NCBI RefSeq assembly: GCF_030272615.1
Contig: NC_081414.1
Location: forward strand, 2,915,501-2,979,500
Direction of reading: 5' to 3'
DNA: 64,000 nucleotides
Source: Cryptomeria japonica
Taxonomy: Eukaryota > Streptophyta > Pinopsida > Cupressales > Cupressaceae
Shown: piece by piece, positions 1 to 12,410 of the stretch
Numbering within the stretch: position 1 is the first letter of the stretch
Layout of the letters: each line of letters begins with the position of its first letter
Position numbers and translations under genes: made by a program
The notes under the pieces: model-generated
Told to the model about the DNA's origin: nothing
Database searches by the model: none
What the model saw: the letters and a program-made list of their open reading frames with translations, nothing else

Positions 1-3000
1 GACAAGAAGGCTCTTGTCTCCCGCTTTGATAATTCCAATGAGTGGATTATTGATAGTGGTTGTTCTCATCATATGACTGGTGACCGAAGCAAGTTTCTAT
101 CTTTGGAAGAATATGATGGTGGTGTGGTTCGCTTTGGTAATGATGCAACATGTATGGTTAGAGGAAGAAGGTCCATCTCTTTGAATGGAAAGAGCAGTGT
201 TGACAATGTGTATTGGGTGGAAGGTCTCAGACACAATTTATTGAGTGTTGCCCAGTTGAATGATAGTGGACTCACTCTAGAATTCAAAAATGGAGTGTGC
301 AAAATCAAAGGAAAGAATGGTGATTTGATGGCCACCGGTATGCAGACCAAAGGTAACTTATTTCAACTAAATGCAAATATAAGTATATGTCTTATGGCTA
401 AGTTTGATGATAGTTGGATATGGCATAGGAGACTTTACCATGTAAACTTTGATAACATTGTGAAGGCCAGTAAGATCAAGGCAATTAGAGGACTGTCGAT
501 GCTGAGCAAACTGGAAAATCCTTTGTGCAGAGAATGTCAACTGGGGAAAATGTCTTCCTCAACCTTCAAAGGTAAATCTTTCATAGCTGACAACTTACTT
601 GATCTTGTGCATACTGATTTGTGTGGTCCTATGAAAACTAGGAGTGTGCAGGGAGATATGTATTTTATGATTCTTACAGATGATTGCTCAAGAATGATGT
701 GGGTCACATTCTTGAAGGACAAGTCTAAAGCCTTTGGCAAGTTCAAATCTTTCAGAGCATTGGTAGAAAAGAAAAGTGGTAGAAGAATCAAATGCCTTAG
801 AACTGATCGAGGAGGGAAATTCACTTCCAGTGAATTCAACAAATATTGTGAAGAGAATGGCATCAAGAGGCAACTGTCTGCCCCCCGGACTCCATAATAG
901 AATGGCTTAGTAGAGAGAACTATGTTGATCTAAGGAAACGTTTCTCACACGTTTTGGAGAGAAGCGGTGAGCACTGCAGTCTACACAATGAACCGGGTAC
1001 TCATCAAAAAGGGAAAGGATAAGACTCCTTATGAGTACTGGACCGGTAAGACACCAGTGGTAAGCTACTTTAGAATGTTTGGTAGAAAATGTTATATCAA
1101 GAGGAGTGAACATCATAGCAAGTTCGATGCAAAATGTGATGAAGGGATATTCCTAGGATATTCCACCAAGAGTAAAGCTCTCAAAAGTTTCAACAATAGG
1201 ACTCAGAGAATTGTTGAGAGAATCAATATTAGGGTTGATGAAAACTCTGGGAAACCTAAGGAAACTGATAGTGAGCAAGTAGGAGATGAACCGATAGTAA
1301 CTTTTTAGGAATTGGTTGCAAATCAGCCCAATACCAGTAATTGTGTTCCTACACAGGTGGATGTTGATGGTGATGAAGATGAGGATGAAGAAGAAAAGCA
1401 AGAAGAATCTGTTAAGAACATACCTAAGTATGTCAAACTCAATCATGATCCAAAGCAGATCATAGGAGACAAAGATGCAGGAATTATTACAAGAAGAAAG
1501 GTCAGAGAAAGCTCATGTATGATCTCTGAATTTGAGCCTAAATCATTCAAAGAGGCACATAAAGATGAAGACTAGATGAAGGCAATGGAGGAGGAACTTG
1601 ACTAGATAGAGAAGAATGGTACATGGTCTTTGGTACCCAGACTGGAGCATAAAATTGTCATTGGAACCAAATGGGTTTTCAGAAACAAGCTAAATGAGGA
1701 TGGCACAGTGGTAAGGAACAAAGCCAGATTAGTGTGTAAAGGATACGCCCAAGAAGAAGGAGAAGACTATGGAGAAATCTTTGCTTCAGTAGCAAGATTG
1801 GAAGGAGTGCGTATGCTTCTTGCATATGCAGCTTTTAAAGGATTCAAGGTATATCAAATGGATGTAAAATCTGTATTCCTAAATGGAATACTTGAAGAGG
1901 AGGTGTACATAGAACAACCAGATGGGTTTGCCCTATCAGAAGACAGTGACATGGTGTGTAGGCTACATAAAGCCTTGTATGGACTAAAGCAAGCACCTAG
2001 AGCATGGTATGAATGCTTGCACTCCTATCTTGTGAAGATTGGATTTGAAAGAATAAGTGAAGATAGCAATATCTATTTGAAATCGGAAGGAGATCAGATT
2101 CTAATCTATGAAGTATTTGTTGATGACATCATCTTTGGAGGAGATGACAAGATGAGTCGTGATTTTGCATATGAGATGAAAAAGGAGTTTGAGATGTCAC
2201 TCATAGGGGAAATTAAGTTCTTCATTGGACTGAAAATTCAGCAAATGAAAGAAGGAATCTTTATTACTTAGTCCAAGTATGTCAAAGAGGTGTTGAAGAC
2301 CCTTGGCATGGAAGACAGTAAACCGGTTGGTACACCAATGGTGACCGGTTGTAAATTATCAAAAGAGGATGACTTGGCATTGGTAAATGAGAAGGATTAC
2401 TGATCAATGATTGGTAAGTTGCATTATGTAGTGCATAGCAAACCAGACATTGCACATGCAGTGGGTATTACCGCTCGGTTTTAGCAAAGCCCAAGAGAAT
2501 CCCACTTGGTAATAGTCAAGTGGATTCTTAGATATCTGAAGGGAACAATTGACTATGGGTTATGGTATCCATACAATAATGATTTCAACCTGAAAGTGTT
2601 CACAGATGCTGATTGGGCTCGTAATGTAGATGACCAAAAGAGCACAGCCGGTGGTGCATTCTTCCTTGGTGGTAGACTGGTCTCATGGATGAGTAAAAAG
2701 CAAAGTTGTATCTCTCAGTCTATAGCAGAAGTGAAGTATGTTGCAGCCTTTATGTACTGCACCCAGACTATTTGGATGAAACATGTAATAAATGGCTTCA
2801 AAGTTCCTGTATCTGAACCGGTAAGCATATTTTGTGACAATACAAGTGCAATTAACATTTCCAAGAATCTGGTTTTGCATGCTAGAACCAAGCACTTTGA
2901 GCTCAAGTATCATTTCTTGAGGGAGAAGGTTCAGAACAAGGAGGTTGTGTTGGAACATGTTTCCAGTAAGGAGCAATTAGCAGACATATTCACCAAGCCT

Positions 3001-3069
3001 CTACCAAAGGCTATATTTACCTATTTGAGAGGTGAATTAGGGGTGCTGCCCCTTCAAGAGGTGAACTGA
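1..3069 (+). pseudogene. copia 1: Ty1/copia pol remnant (protease, integrase, RT, RNase H)
   Basis: One reading frame (frame 1) runs from base 1 to the stop at 3067-3069 with copia-type domain order. The protease signature DSGCSHHMTG lies at about 50-80, the GAG-pre-integrase HHCC region at 420-545, the integrase core at 600-900, RT from about 1600 and RNase H from about 2580 to 3000. The frame is broken only by substitutions to stop codons at 895, 898, 931, 1306, 1573, 1603, 2269, 2401 and 2482, plus an apparent small in-frame deletion near 918 in the integrase. Most stops look like CAA/CAG/CGA/TGG changed by C-to-T or G-to-A. The RT motif YVDD reads FVDD at 2116-2127. The gag and 5' LTR lie left of the window. 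The lineage within Ty1/copia is not assigned. It resembles copia 2 in motifs and 3' architecture. Confidence 0.95.
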
Positions 3070-3274
3070 AAGTATGTGCTCCACATTGGTCAGGTATTGC
3101 AGTGTCCAATATTTTTCAAGATTGATGTGTTGAAGGATGCTACTCCTCAGGGGGAGCAGCATAGTGGAACAGGAAAACTTGTGCCTCCACTTTGGCATTG
3201 TTGTCAAAGGGGGAGAAGATGTGAAGCAGAAAAGACATCTGAAGCAGAAGATGTGATGCTAGGTAATATCTTTG
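3070..3274 (+). other. copia 1 3' untranslated region, first part
   Basis: Non-coding stretch after the pol stop. It contains a polypurine-like run (CAAAGGGGGAGAA, about 3207-3219). It continues beyond the gypsy 1 insertion at 19395, where the true polypurine tract and 3' LTR of copia 1 follow. The last five bases are the left target duplication of gypsy 1. Confidence 0.8.
3270..3274. repeat. Target site duplication CTTTG, left copy (gypsy 1)
   Basis: CTTTG directly precedes the TG of the 5' LTR. The identical pentamer follows the end of the 3' LTR at 19390-19394. Five base pairs is the normal duplication size for LTR retrotransposons. Confidence 0.95.
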
Positions 3275-4051
3275 TGTAGACACCCAAAATTATCCAATCT
3301 AATTAAATAAATATCATTATTTATTTAATTATTCTAAGCTTAATTCTTCTATTAATTAAAAAAATCTTTTTTTATTTAATTAATTCATTTATCCTCTTCT
3401 AGCCTTATTTCTCATTTAAATAAATACATTTATTTATTTAAATTATCCTTTTCCTAAATTAAATAAATATCTTATTTATTTAATTATCCCACTTCTTCTA
3501 TTAATTAAATAAATCTTTATTTATTTAATTAATTCATTAACCTTTTCTACCCATGACACATGTCATTCATCTCTTAATTCATACACTACCTACCCCTTTC
3601 ATTATTTTATTATTTCCTTTACCTACCCTCTAATCATAGCCAACCTCCTTTTACACCTCTCAATCTTATCCCTCCATTTCATATAGTGTCTTCTATATAA
3701 GGAAATGCTTCCTTCATTATCAAACCCTAACTAACTAACTACTTGATCAATTGACTACTTGGCATATGCGATCCTACTTGCAACCACATTCCATTCTTTG
3801 TTGAGCTCTTGTGCACATAAAATCTAAGAGCAAATATATCAAGCAAGATCAATGGAGATAGGAAGAATGGAGATCCAAACCCTATTGGACATGTGATGGT
3901 ATAATCTTTGTGATTTCATTTGATTTGCATTGTCTTAGGTAATCTTCATATGTTATGGTGGATCTTTGTTGTTGTTAGGCTAGGGTTTTGTGGTTGAATT
4001 CATTTAGCCTTTCAATATCATTATTATAGTTATCCATTTTCACCGTAAACA
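3275..4051 (+). repeat. gypsy 1 5' LTR (777 bp)
   Basis: It starts TGTAGACACCC and ends GTAAACA. It aligns over its whole length with 18613-19389, which has the same length. The first part is very AT-rich, with repeated ATTTATTTAATTA blocks. A TATA box (CTATATAAGG) lies at 3693-3702, so U3 is roughly the first 450 bp. Confidence 0.95.
3693..3702 (+). promoter_or_regulatory. TATA box of gypsy 1 5' LTR
   Basis: CTATATAAGG in the LTR, conserved in the 3' LTR at 19031-19040. Its position suits the sense promoter of the element. Inferred from sequence only. Confidence 0.6.
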
Positions 4052-4054
4052 TTT

Positions 4055-4072
4055 TGGCACGCCCGGTGGGAC
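4055..4072 (+). promoter_or_regulatory. Putative primer binding site of gypsy 1
   Basis: TGGCACGCCCGGTGGGAC begins three bases after the LTR end. It starts with TGG, as expected for pairing with a tRNA 3' CCA. I could not assign the tRNA from memory with confidence. Confidence 0.65.
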
Positions 4073-4199
4073 TCTTGTCCCTTTCGCATTTAACATCCTT
4101 GTTGCAAATTTTGTGTTTTGAAGTGGCAGATCTGGCATTTTCCACAGTATTTTGATATTTTCGCGTTTGCGTATTTTCGGGTCGCGTTTTTGATTTTCT

Positions 4200-4418
4200 T
4201 TCGCGTCTGTGACATCTGGAATCGCATCTATGTCCTCGACAGTATTTTATTTTGCAGATTCTGGAAACCTCGTCTGTGTTGCTCAGTCGCGTCTGCGGTG
4301 TTTTTAGACGCGTCTGTGTCCAGAAGTCGCATCCGGGTTCTTGAGTCGCGTATGTGTCTCATAGAAGCGCGTCTGTGTCAGGGAGTCGCATCTGTGTAGA
4401 AGGTGACCGCGTCTATGT
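4200..4418 (+). repeat. GCGTCTGTGT motif array A in gypsy 1 leader
   Basis: About ten degenerate copies of the core CGCGTCTGTGTC at about 4201, 4223, 4271, 4287, 4308, 4327, 4345, 4367, 4385 and 4408. They are spaced mostly about 18-25 bp with unrelated spacer bases. Variants include TCGCATCTGTGT and TCGCGTATGTGT. The core contains the palindrome GACGCGTC in one copy. Confidence 0.85.
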
Positions 4419-4794
4419 GCATTGATTTCATTTTTGGAGTTTATTGATTCAGTTTTTGGTCATTCAATATTTCAGATCCAGTTTATTTTGAGCTAACATT
4501 TTCAGATCTAGCTAATGAAATTAGTGCAGCTTGTCTTGAAAGCAAAATCATTTGGTTGAAGGCTCCTATTTTCACAAAGTCTTTTGGATTTAAAATTTAC
4601 CTAACTTGTGTGCTTGCAAGAAGGGGTGATTATTTGAAACAATCCAAACTACTAACAACTCTTTGTTGTAGGTCCTTGGCAAGGGTTTTTTGGATTTTTA
4701 TTGTGTGCTTTGTTTTCAATAGACTAGCAAACACTTCAATTGGTGCACTAAAATTGAACCATTGTCTTTTGTGTCTTGAGCAATAGGCTCTTTT

Positions 4795-5360
4795 TGTTTA
4801 ATCTTTAGAGGGCCTATCTTCTCGTGTGGTCATTAGGACTACTAGTGAGAAGAGAACGACCCAAGTGGTAGCGAGGAAAACCCACCTCTTCCGAACCACT
4901 ATAAATAACTGTATTCATGGTGAAAACTATGAATAATGTGTGTTGATTAGTTCATATGGACACTATGTCTCCCCATAAACCCGTTTGATCAAATTTATTT
5001 GATCATTTGTAGGGCGTAACCCCTACCGACTGGGAGCCTTCTATATTTACAGAGCTGAAAGTGACGCATGTATGGCCACATGAGCGGATGCCCTTACTAG
5101 CACCTTTTTGTTTTAGAGGCCCAAATCCTTCTAGTTGTTGGGGCAGGAGGTTGGACCTTTGGTAGCGGCCCACACACATACGGTTCTTAGTAGAGATACG
5201 AAGTTCACCACGGGGAGTTTTCATGGGGACTGATGCTTGGCTGACCCGAGAAGTGAGTGCTGAGGGTGGAGCCAGTGAGGTCAAGCATCTAAGTATCCGC
5301 TCTGAATAGCATAGCCTCGCGGGTAAAACTCCATGTGGGATCAACAACTATTGTCTTGGC
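4795..5360 (+). other. GC-richer non-coding block in gypsy 1 leader
   Basis: A block of mixed composition inside an AT-rich leader, with phrases such as AGGGCGTAACCCCTACC (about 5012-5028) and CTCGCGGGTAAAACTCC. It has no open frame with recognisable content on either strand. The only longer frame (minus, 5003-5347) shows no domain. It could be a structured RNA leader or packaging region, which is inference only. Confidence 0.45.
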
Positions 5361-5632
5361 TAGCCATAAGAATTGTTCTTGACTTATTTTAAACATTCAA
5401 ACATTCAAGACCAAATAGAAAAACATTGTGTCTTTTGTGTCTTCAAGTGTATGCAAAAACAATTTATACATCAAACAACACACTTTTTTTGGAGTCATTT
5501 TGAGTCTAGACATTTGCAAACATTGAGTCTTCATCAACATTGTGTCCTCTTGTCACGAAAAACAGTCAAACAGTCAGATTTGGTCACAACAAAACAACTT
5601 CACAGATTGGAAAAAATTGCACAAATTTTGTA

Positions 5633-5837
5633 GAAACACGTCTGTGTTGAACATAATAGCGTGTGTTGTATAACCACATTTGTGAAGGGCAGAAACGCGT
5701 CTGTGTTTCCAAAATCAATAGTGCATTTTACAAAAATCTCAGAAACGCGTCTGTGTTAAATAGAACCACGTCTGTGTTAAACAGAACCACGTCTATGTCA
5801 GGAAATCGCGTCTGTGCAGTATACAGGCGCGTCTGTG
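5633..5837 (+). repeat. GCGTCTGTGT motif array B in gypsy 1 leader
   Basis: Seven to eight more copies of the motif, mostly as AAACGCGTCTGTGTT or ACCACGTCTGTGTTAA. The last two are TCGCGTCTGTGC (about 5806) and GCGCGTCTGTGTTTA (about 5828). Confidence 0.85.
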
Positions 5838-6329
5838 TTTAGAATTGAAAAACTTGTACAGTCCAACAAACAAATACAGTCAGTTTCGGAATTCTTGAGC
5901 TTCCTAGGTTATTTCTCTAGGGTTTCATTTAGCATTCAACCTGTCTTTGGGCCTCACAAAGTCCATCATTGCTTTACTCTTTACATTACATTCACATTTG
6001 TCTAAACTTGAGTCTAAAGGTCACTTGCTTGTCCTCATCATACTTTGTCAACACACTACATACAACAACATTTTGCTAAGTGGTCCCTCATCAAGGTCTA
6101 TCACCTTTGGGTCTCATTTGGTCTTACTTAGAGTCAAGGTCAACTTACCTCATCAAGAGAAACTATCCTCTCTTTGGAAGTCACACCTACTCTACTACAT
6201 ACATAATTGGTCTTACACTTTGGACATTGCAAGCAAACCTCATATTCATTTACATTCCATCCAACTCTTGGTCTTCCATACTTTTTCCATTTTCATCTAG
6301 TCTCACACATCTTGGTCAATACCTAGTTC

Positions 6330-8643
6330 ATGGTTGAAACCCGTCTTCAAAAATCTAGGAGAGAAACTAAAGAGGCTCAAGAGTCCGCAAACATGAGTGT
6401 CTATGAGTATGACAATTATGTCTTTTTCAATATTGATCATAACACATTACCTGACATGGATGCCTATAGAAACATTCCAAATGTTGAGCACATGGACACT
6501 ACAAACAACAATGATACACACAATGATGATATGGAAGAATCCATTATGGACAACTTTTCAGTACATTCAGCAGATATGGAAGAATCCATTATGGACCCCC
6601 GCTTCAATCGATTGATTGAGGAAATAATGAGGAGGGATAGACATTACTTCTTACAAATGATGGCACAAAGTGGAGCCAAGATCCCTCATGATTTCGACAT
6701 GTCTCAAATAATGGAACATAGACCTTTGCAAAACCTCACTCCAACATGGATCAAAGAAGGCCTAATAGTGGAGGCAATAGAGGACCACATATGGTGCCTG
6801 AATCACCATCATCTTTGTTTCAAAAACCAGAGGTCCCACATACACATGGTCAAGCATATGATACTCACCTTCGCAGACCATTATGGAAGTCCTATGCAGA
6901 AAGATATGCTCAATCACATACCAATGCTAAGGATCAACCACCAAAGAAATTGGATATTCAAAGGCATGCTCAAAATTTGGACACAAGGAAACCCCATGTC
7001 AAATTTGGGGGCAACACATTAGAACATGACATGCCTGTAGAGTATGGTATACATGGACAAAATAGATATGGCATTCCTCAACATGAATCTATACCAAGTG
7101 GTCCATATATGCAGCATCACTATAGACCTCCTCCATATGAACATGTGTATGATCAATATCATCCATATATGCAACATGCTCCTCCTCCAATTGGTGCCTC
7201 AAGCATAAGGTATGGTCCAAGAAGTCGATCTCCACCTAAGAGCAATTTGGAGCAACAAATCAGGGACTTACAAAAGAAAATGGAGGACATAAATACACCG
7301 AAGCCAACATACACAATGAGAGACATATGTCCCTATCCATTTGACAAGAGCATTCCAATGCCTCCTTTTTTGACACACTTTGTAACGCCTAAATTTGATA
7401 AGTATAGAGGAAAAGGGGATCCTAAGGCACACATAAGACAATTTTTTACAACCTGCATTGAGGTAGCAGCAGAAGAGACATATTTGATGAGATTATTCCC
7501 ACAAAGCTTAGGTGATCAAGCTATGGAATGGTTCTCTCAACTTCCACCTGGAATTAAGTCATGGGGTGACTTAGCAGAGGCATTTATCCAGCATTTCTCC
7601 TACAACATAGAGACAGACATATCAGTCACTACTTTGTGCAACACCAAGCAAAAAGAGGGAGAGTCTTTTTCATCATTTTTACAAAGATGGAGGAATCTAG
7701 CTAGCAGATGCTCTTGTGAAATTCCACAAAAACAAATGGTAGAAATGTTCACCCAGAATGTTAAAAAGACATTGGCTATGATCTAAGGAAAGCTTATTTG
7801 TCCACCTTCAAGGACGTCATTGAAAAAGGCTTAGCAACAGAGAAGGTCCTAATTGAACAAGGAGTCATTAAAATATTCAAAGAAAACAAAGATGACTTTA
7901 AAGGAAAAGACAAGCCAAGATTTTGGAATAAAAACAAGAACACAGTCAATGATGGTGTTGTTGATGCCAACACAGTGCGACCCAAATTCATCTTTTCGGG
8001 ATCAAGTTCTACAAACAATCAAGTGAATACTCAAACAACTTCCAGATCATGAAGGAAGTACACCCCATTGGGAGAACCACTTGAGTCAGTTTTCAAAAAG
8101 CTAGTGGCAAACAAGGTAATCACTATTCCAGATTTTCCTCCATATGAGCCAAAGGTCAAACCGAATTGGTGGAATGATGATGAATATTGTGAATTTCATA
8201 AGAGCAAGGGTCATAAGACAGGAAATTGCCATCGATTGAAGAACATCATACAAGATCTCATTGATAGAGGTGACATTGAGATTGAAGGACATTCCTCCAA
8301 TCAAGAACATGAGATGTTTAAGGAACCATTCCCAAAGCATGACAAGGGAAAAGCTAAAGCCACAGATGACCAAACCAACTATACCAGAGCAACCTATAAC
8401 TATGATTCAACTATCAATCACATTTCGATGGACAATTATGTCTCTACCATTATCATCAAGGACAAAAACCCTGAGAATTCTACTTGGAGACCCAAGATTG
8501 TCCTAAAAGGTGTTGGATCTTCTTCCGAACCAACCTCTGAATGTAATGCTACAACTCGCCGAGGTAAATTCACTTTACAAGGTGCTCCAGCCAAAAACAC
8601 CGCATCTTCATCAACCAAGCCTGAGTACGACCTTGTAGAGTAG
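6330..8643 (+). pseudogene. gypsy 1 gag (capsid and zinc-knuckle region), frameshifted
   Basis: The ATG at 6330 opens a frame starting MVETRLQKSRRETKEAQ, a usual Tat-type gag beginning. The coding frame jumps near 6746 and again near 7775, and stops lie at 8050 and 8641. The retrotransposon gag domain is clear around 7330-7760 (KFDKYRGKGDPKAHIRQF, then WFSQLPPG and EGESFSSFLQRWRNLA). A degenerate knuckle of form CX2HX4HX4C (CEFHKSKGHKTGNC) lies near 8190-8235. Gag would form the virus-like particle and bind the element RNA. Each break is a single-base indel or a stop, so this is a decayed copy of an ordinary gene. Confidence 0.9.
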
Positions 8644-9999
8644 TTAGGGAAGACACCCGCACTCATCTCCATCCTCGAGCTCTTACGTATATCCCCTGCA
8701 CATAAAGCCATTCTTGACAAAATCTTGAGAGACACCGCTATCCCTACTGATCTGAACGTGGACCAATTTCAAGCCATGGTGGGATATCTTTCCATTCCAC
8801 ACTCCCTTACATTCACATAAGTTGATGACGCCTCCGTGAGCCAACCACATAATGCACCACTACACATTGAAGCCTTCATACACAAACATCGAATAAAACG
8901 AGTCTTGATAGATGGAGGAGCCGGTCTAAACATTTGTACATTGAGCACAATTAAACAATTGGGATATTCTGATAAAGATGTGAATTCTACAAACAAAATC
9001 ACCATCAAGGCATATGATGATGAAGAGCGTTCATCCAAAGGCATAGTCACCTTGCCTCTCAGAGTTGGGCCGGTTACGAAGGATGTGGTTTGTCAAGTCC
9101 TAGACCTAGATCTCACATACAACATATTGCTAGGATGTCCTTGGATTCATGAAATGAGGGCAGTCCCGTCTACATATCACTAATGCATTAAGTTTCCTCA
9201 CGATGGAGTTGAGATAACAGTTAATGGTGATCCTAATCTATTCATATATTGCAATAACCTAAGATCAAAAACTGAGACCATCATTCCCAGTAATCGCGAA
9301 GCTGTTCCTTCTTTGGCATACATTGATCTTGAGTCATTAAAACCTTCAACATCAAAACAAGGTGAGCTTAAAGGCAAATTTCAAGACAAGGGCATGGGGG
9401 AATACACTTTAAATCAGACCATGTACTTACAACAAGTCATGAGTTCACCAAAAGAATATGGAAGACCACATCCTAACAAGCAAGTATCCATCATTGTACT
9501 TAAATGGGACCCTACTACCTTTCAAAGATGGGGTGAACTGGAAGAGGAAGACTTATACAAAATGCTTTACAAAGACATTGAAGATGATACACAAGATCAC
9601 ATCAGTCTACCATGTGAAAAATATGGCAAAGGCTTCAAGATCCTACAAAAATTTAGGTATGATGGAAAAAGCCCTCTTGGGTTACGAAAGGAAGGCATCA
9701 TTGAACCTTTACAACCTGAACTGACATTCAAAAAGGAATGCTCGAAGGGACTTAGTTTCCCGACTTCCAAGGTCCACACTCAAAGTACAGAAGAAGCCTT
9801 ACAAATCAAAGCTGCCAAAATTCAACAAGAGGATCTTTATTCCACAGACTCCAACGAATGGGAATGGGGTTCAGAAAAATCCTCCAGTGACTACGAGCTC
9901 ACTGAGACATTCAGAGAGCCAGATGAACCCATAGAAGAAGAGGAATTTTATAAAAGATTCAAAGTTGGTCAAGAAACAACCCATGAGGATTCCACATAG
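8644..9999 (+). pseudogene. gypsy 1 aspartic protease and G-patch-like linker
   Basis: This region is in frame 1 with the downstream RT. The protease active site reads VLIDGGAGLNIC (about 8900-8940), with D-G-G in place of the more usual D-S/T-G, a form I know from other Tat elements. The later ILLGCPWIHEM is the flap/hydrophobic pair typical of the family. Downstream, GKGFKILQKFRYDGKSPLG near 9625-9685 resembles a G-patch, followed by an acidic linker. Stops lie at 8641, 8818, 9181 and 9997, all plausibly CAG/CAA/GAA changes. Confidence 0.85.
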
Positions 10000-10002
10000 T
10001 CC

Positions 10003-12000
10003 TTGTCTCAAGGTTCTAGGTTGAAATCACATAGGATGAGAACACCTCTCCCAAAATGCGCTACTAGTGATGATAATTTGGATTTGTTCACGATCGAGAC
10101 TGATGAGGAGAGTGCCATCGATGACCTCGATAATTACCTTGACATACCCAAATATAACTGCATCTTCACTCTTAGCCCCGCTAACTTCGAAGACATTAAA
10201 GGCCTTCCCCTTGTTCACCACCAACTCATTGATTGGGATCATGAAGGACCTGCACAGTTTGACACATTCCAAAATGATGAAGTTTTTATTGACTATCTTG
10301 GCATACGAGACGATCTTCCCCCTAGGGACCATAAAGTGGGATACACTATAGAACTAAATAACATGGCATATTTTGGTGAGGGCGTCGAACCTTCCAGTCG
10401 CAAAAATGTGAAAATAAGAAAAAACCAAGGGTCTTATGGCGAAAACCACACTGTGGCACTGTCTGACCCCAAAAAAGTAAAAAGAAAGGACATATCTAAG
10501 GGCGAAAACCTCTCTGAGGCACCTGCAGATGGAAGGCTCGACATCCTCCTAGCATCATATGAGGAAAAGTCATCCATGTTGGTAGAGGAGACTATCAAAA
10601 CAAACATTGGTACAAAAGAAGTTCCACACAACATATTCCTGGCTCAATCTTTGACGGAGTCAAAAAGGTCAAAATTCATAAGTTTCTTCAAAGAACGACA
10701 AATCAACTTTGCATGGTCATACGCTGATATGCCTGGATTAGATCCGGATTTGGTAATGCATCATTTGACAGTTAAACTGGGGGCAAAACCAATGAAACAG
10801 AAATTAAGAAAGATGCATCCACAAGTCGCATTATTGGTCAAAGCAGAGCTTGAGAATTTATTGGACGTCGGATTCATACGCCCAATTGATTATCCTGAAT
10901 GGATCTCCAACTTAGTGCCTGTCAGTAAACCAAATCGCAGCATCAGAATATGTACAAATTTCAGAGACATCAACAAAGCTTGTCCTAAGGATGACTTCCC
11001 ATTACCAAATATTGACTTGATTGTCGATCTCATAGCAAGTCATGAAATGTTATCGTTGATGGATGGATTCTTTGGTTATAATCAAATAAAGATCGTGTCT
11101 GAGGATCAACACAAAACATCATTCACTTGTCCTTAGGGAACCTTCTGCTGGAATGTCATGCCCTTCGGGCTAAAAAATGCAGGCGCTACATATCAAAGAG
11201 CCATGACTACTATCTTTCACGATCTCATGTACATAACTGTGGAAGATTATGTTGCCGACCTCTTTGGAAAATCAATAGACAGAAATACACATTTGGACAT
11301 ACTTTCAGTCATCTTTGATCGGTTGGAAAAATACAAAGTAAGATTAAACCCCAAGAAATGTGTCTTTGGAGTAACCTTCGGGAAGCTCCTAGGATTCATT
11401 GTATCAAAAAGAGGAATCGAAGTTGATCCAGCAAAATTCAAGGCCATCCTAGAGATGCAACCACCAAGAAATATCAGTCAACTTCGGTCTTTACAAGGGA
11501 GACTCCAGTCCATACGAAGATTCATAGCGCAACTTGCAGATAAGTGTAGTCCTTTTCAGCACTTACTAGATAAAAACATCAAATTCAAATGGGATGATAA
11601 CTGTCAATAGGCTTTCCAGACGCTCAAAGATTATCTTCTGAATCCGCCAGTTTTTATGCCACCAGTTCCAGATCAGCCTCTGTTACTATACAAATTGCTG
11701 AGGGCAAGGAAAAAGCAGTATACTACATTAGTCACACATTGGTGGGATATGAGCTAAACTACACACCAATTAAGCGTGCATGTCTCACTGTGGTCTTTGT
11801 TTTGCAAAAATTACGACATTACATACTCACTCATAAGACTAAGTTGGTTGCAAGAATTGATCCATTGAAATACCTTCTCAATAAAGCAACACTTACTGGG
11901 CGACTAGCCAAATGGGTAATGATCCTGAGTGAATTCGACATCAAGTATGTGGACAGAAAAGCAATAAAAGGACAAGCCATCGCCAATCAATTAGCGGATG
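10003..12000 (+). pseudogene. gypsy 1 reverse transcriptase and first RNase H
   Basis: The RT palm begins with the KPMKQKLRKMHPQVALLVK region near 10790. It continues through FIRPIDYPEWISNLVPV, FRDINKACPKDDFPLPNID and MPFGLKNAGATYQRAM. The catalytic box YVDD is altered to YVAD (11248-11259), so the polymerase would be dead even without the stops at 11134 and 11608. Around 11640-11740 a deletion shifts the frame from 1 to 0 at the start of RNase H. Frame 0 then carries the RNase H/connection region up to about 12000 (DPLKYLLNKATLTGRLAKW). The RT would copy element RNA to DNA in the cytoplasmic particle. Confidence 0.95.
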
Positions 12001-12047
12001 CCCCCATGATAGATGATGTTCCTCTAAGTTCAGAATTTCCAGATGAA

Positions 12048-12410
12048 TCCATTTTAACAATGTCACATGCAAAGCCATGGCAACTGTACTTTGACGGCTC
12101 ATACACACAGCATGGGGTAGGAGCTGGCATCCTCTTTATAACTCCTCAAGGGGATTCTATACCAAAATCATACCGCTTATCATTTCCTTGCACTAACAAT
12201 ATAGCGGAATATGAGGCATTAACAACTGGATTACGGATTGCAGTTCAGTGGAAGATCCAAGAACTTCATGTTTTTGGGGACTCTCAACTTGTAATCCGTC
12301 AAGCAACTAATGATTACCAAACAAAAGATGAAAAATTAATGCCTTACAAACAAATGGTGGATGACCTGAAACAACACTTCACAAAGATAGACTTTGAATC
12401 GAGCCGCAGA
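12048..12410 (+). pseudogene. gypsy 1 second (archaeal-type) RNase H domain
   Basis: PWQLYFDGSYTQHGVGAG at about 12076-12130 holds the first catalytic Asp. NNIAEYEALTTGL near 12197-12235 holds the Glu, and HVFGDSQLVIRQA near 12270-12310 the next Asp. This domain sits between the ordinary RNase H and integrase, which defines the Tat lineage. The end is damaged by a small deletion near 12400 that moves the frame from 0 back to 1 (the NRAADAMATIASL segment). Confidence 0.9.

Larger units (their letters stand above)
4052..6329 (+). other. gypsy 1 long 5' leader
   Basis: 2.3 kb between the primer site and the gag start. It has no credible coding region. It contains two arrays of a GCGTCTGTGT-type motif (4200-4418 and 5633-5837) flanking a GC-richer block (4795-5360). 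Small open frames here are either translations of the motif array or have no recognisable domain. Confidence 0.75.

Noticed and set aside
5003-5347. Minus-strand 114-codon frame in the gypsy 1 leader
   Set aside because: No recognisable domain. More likely chance openness of the GC-richer block.
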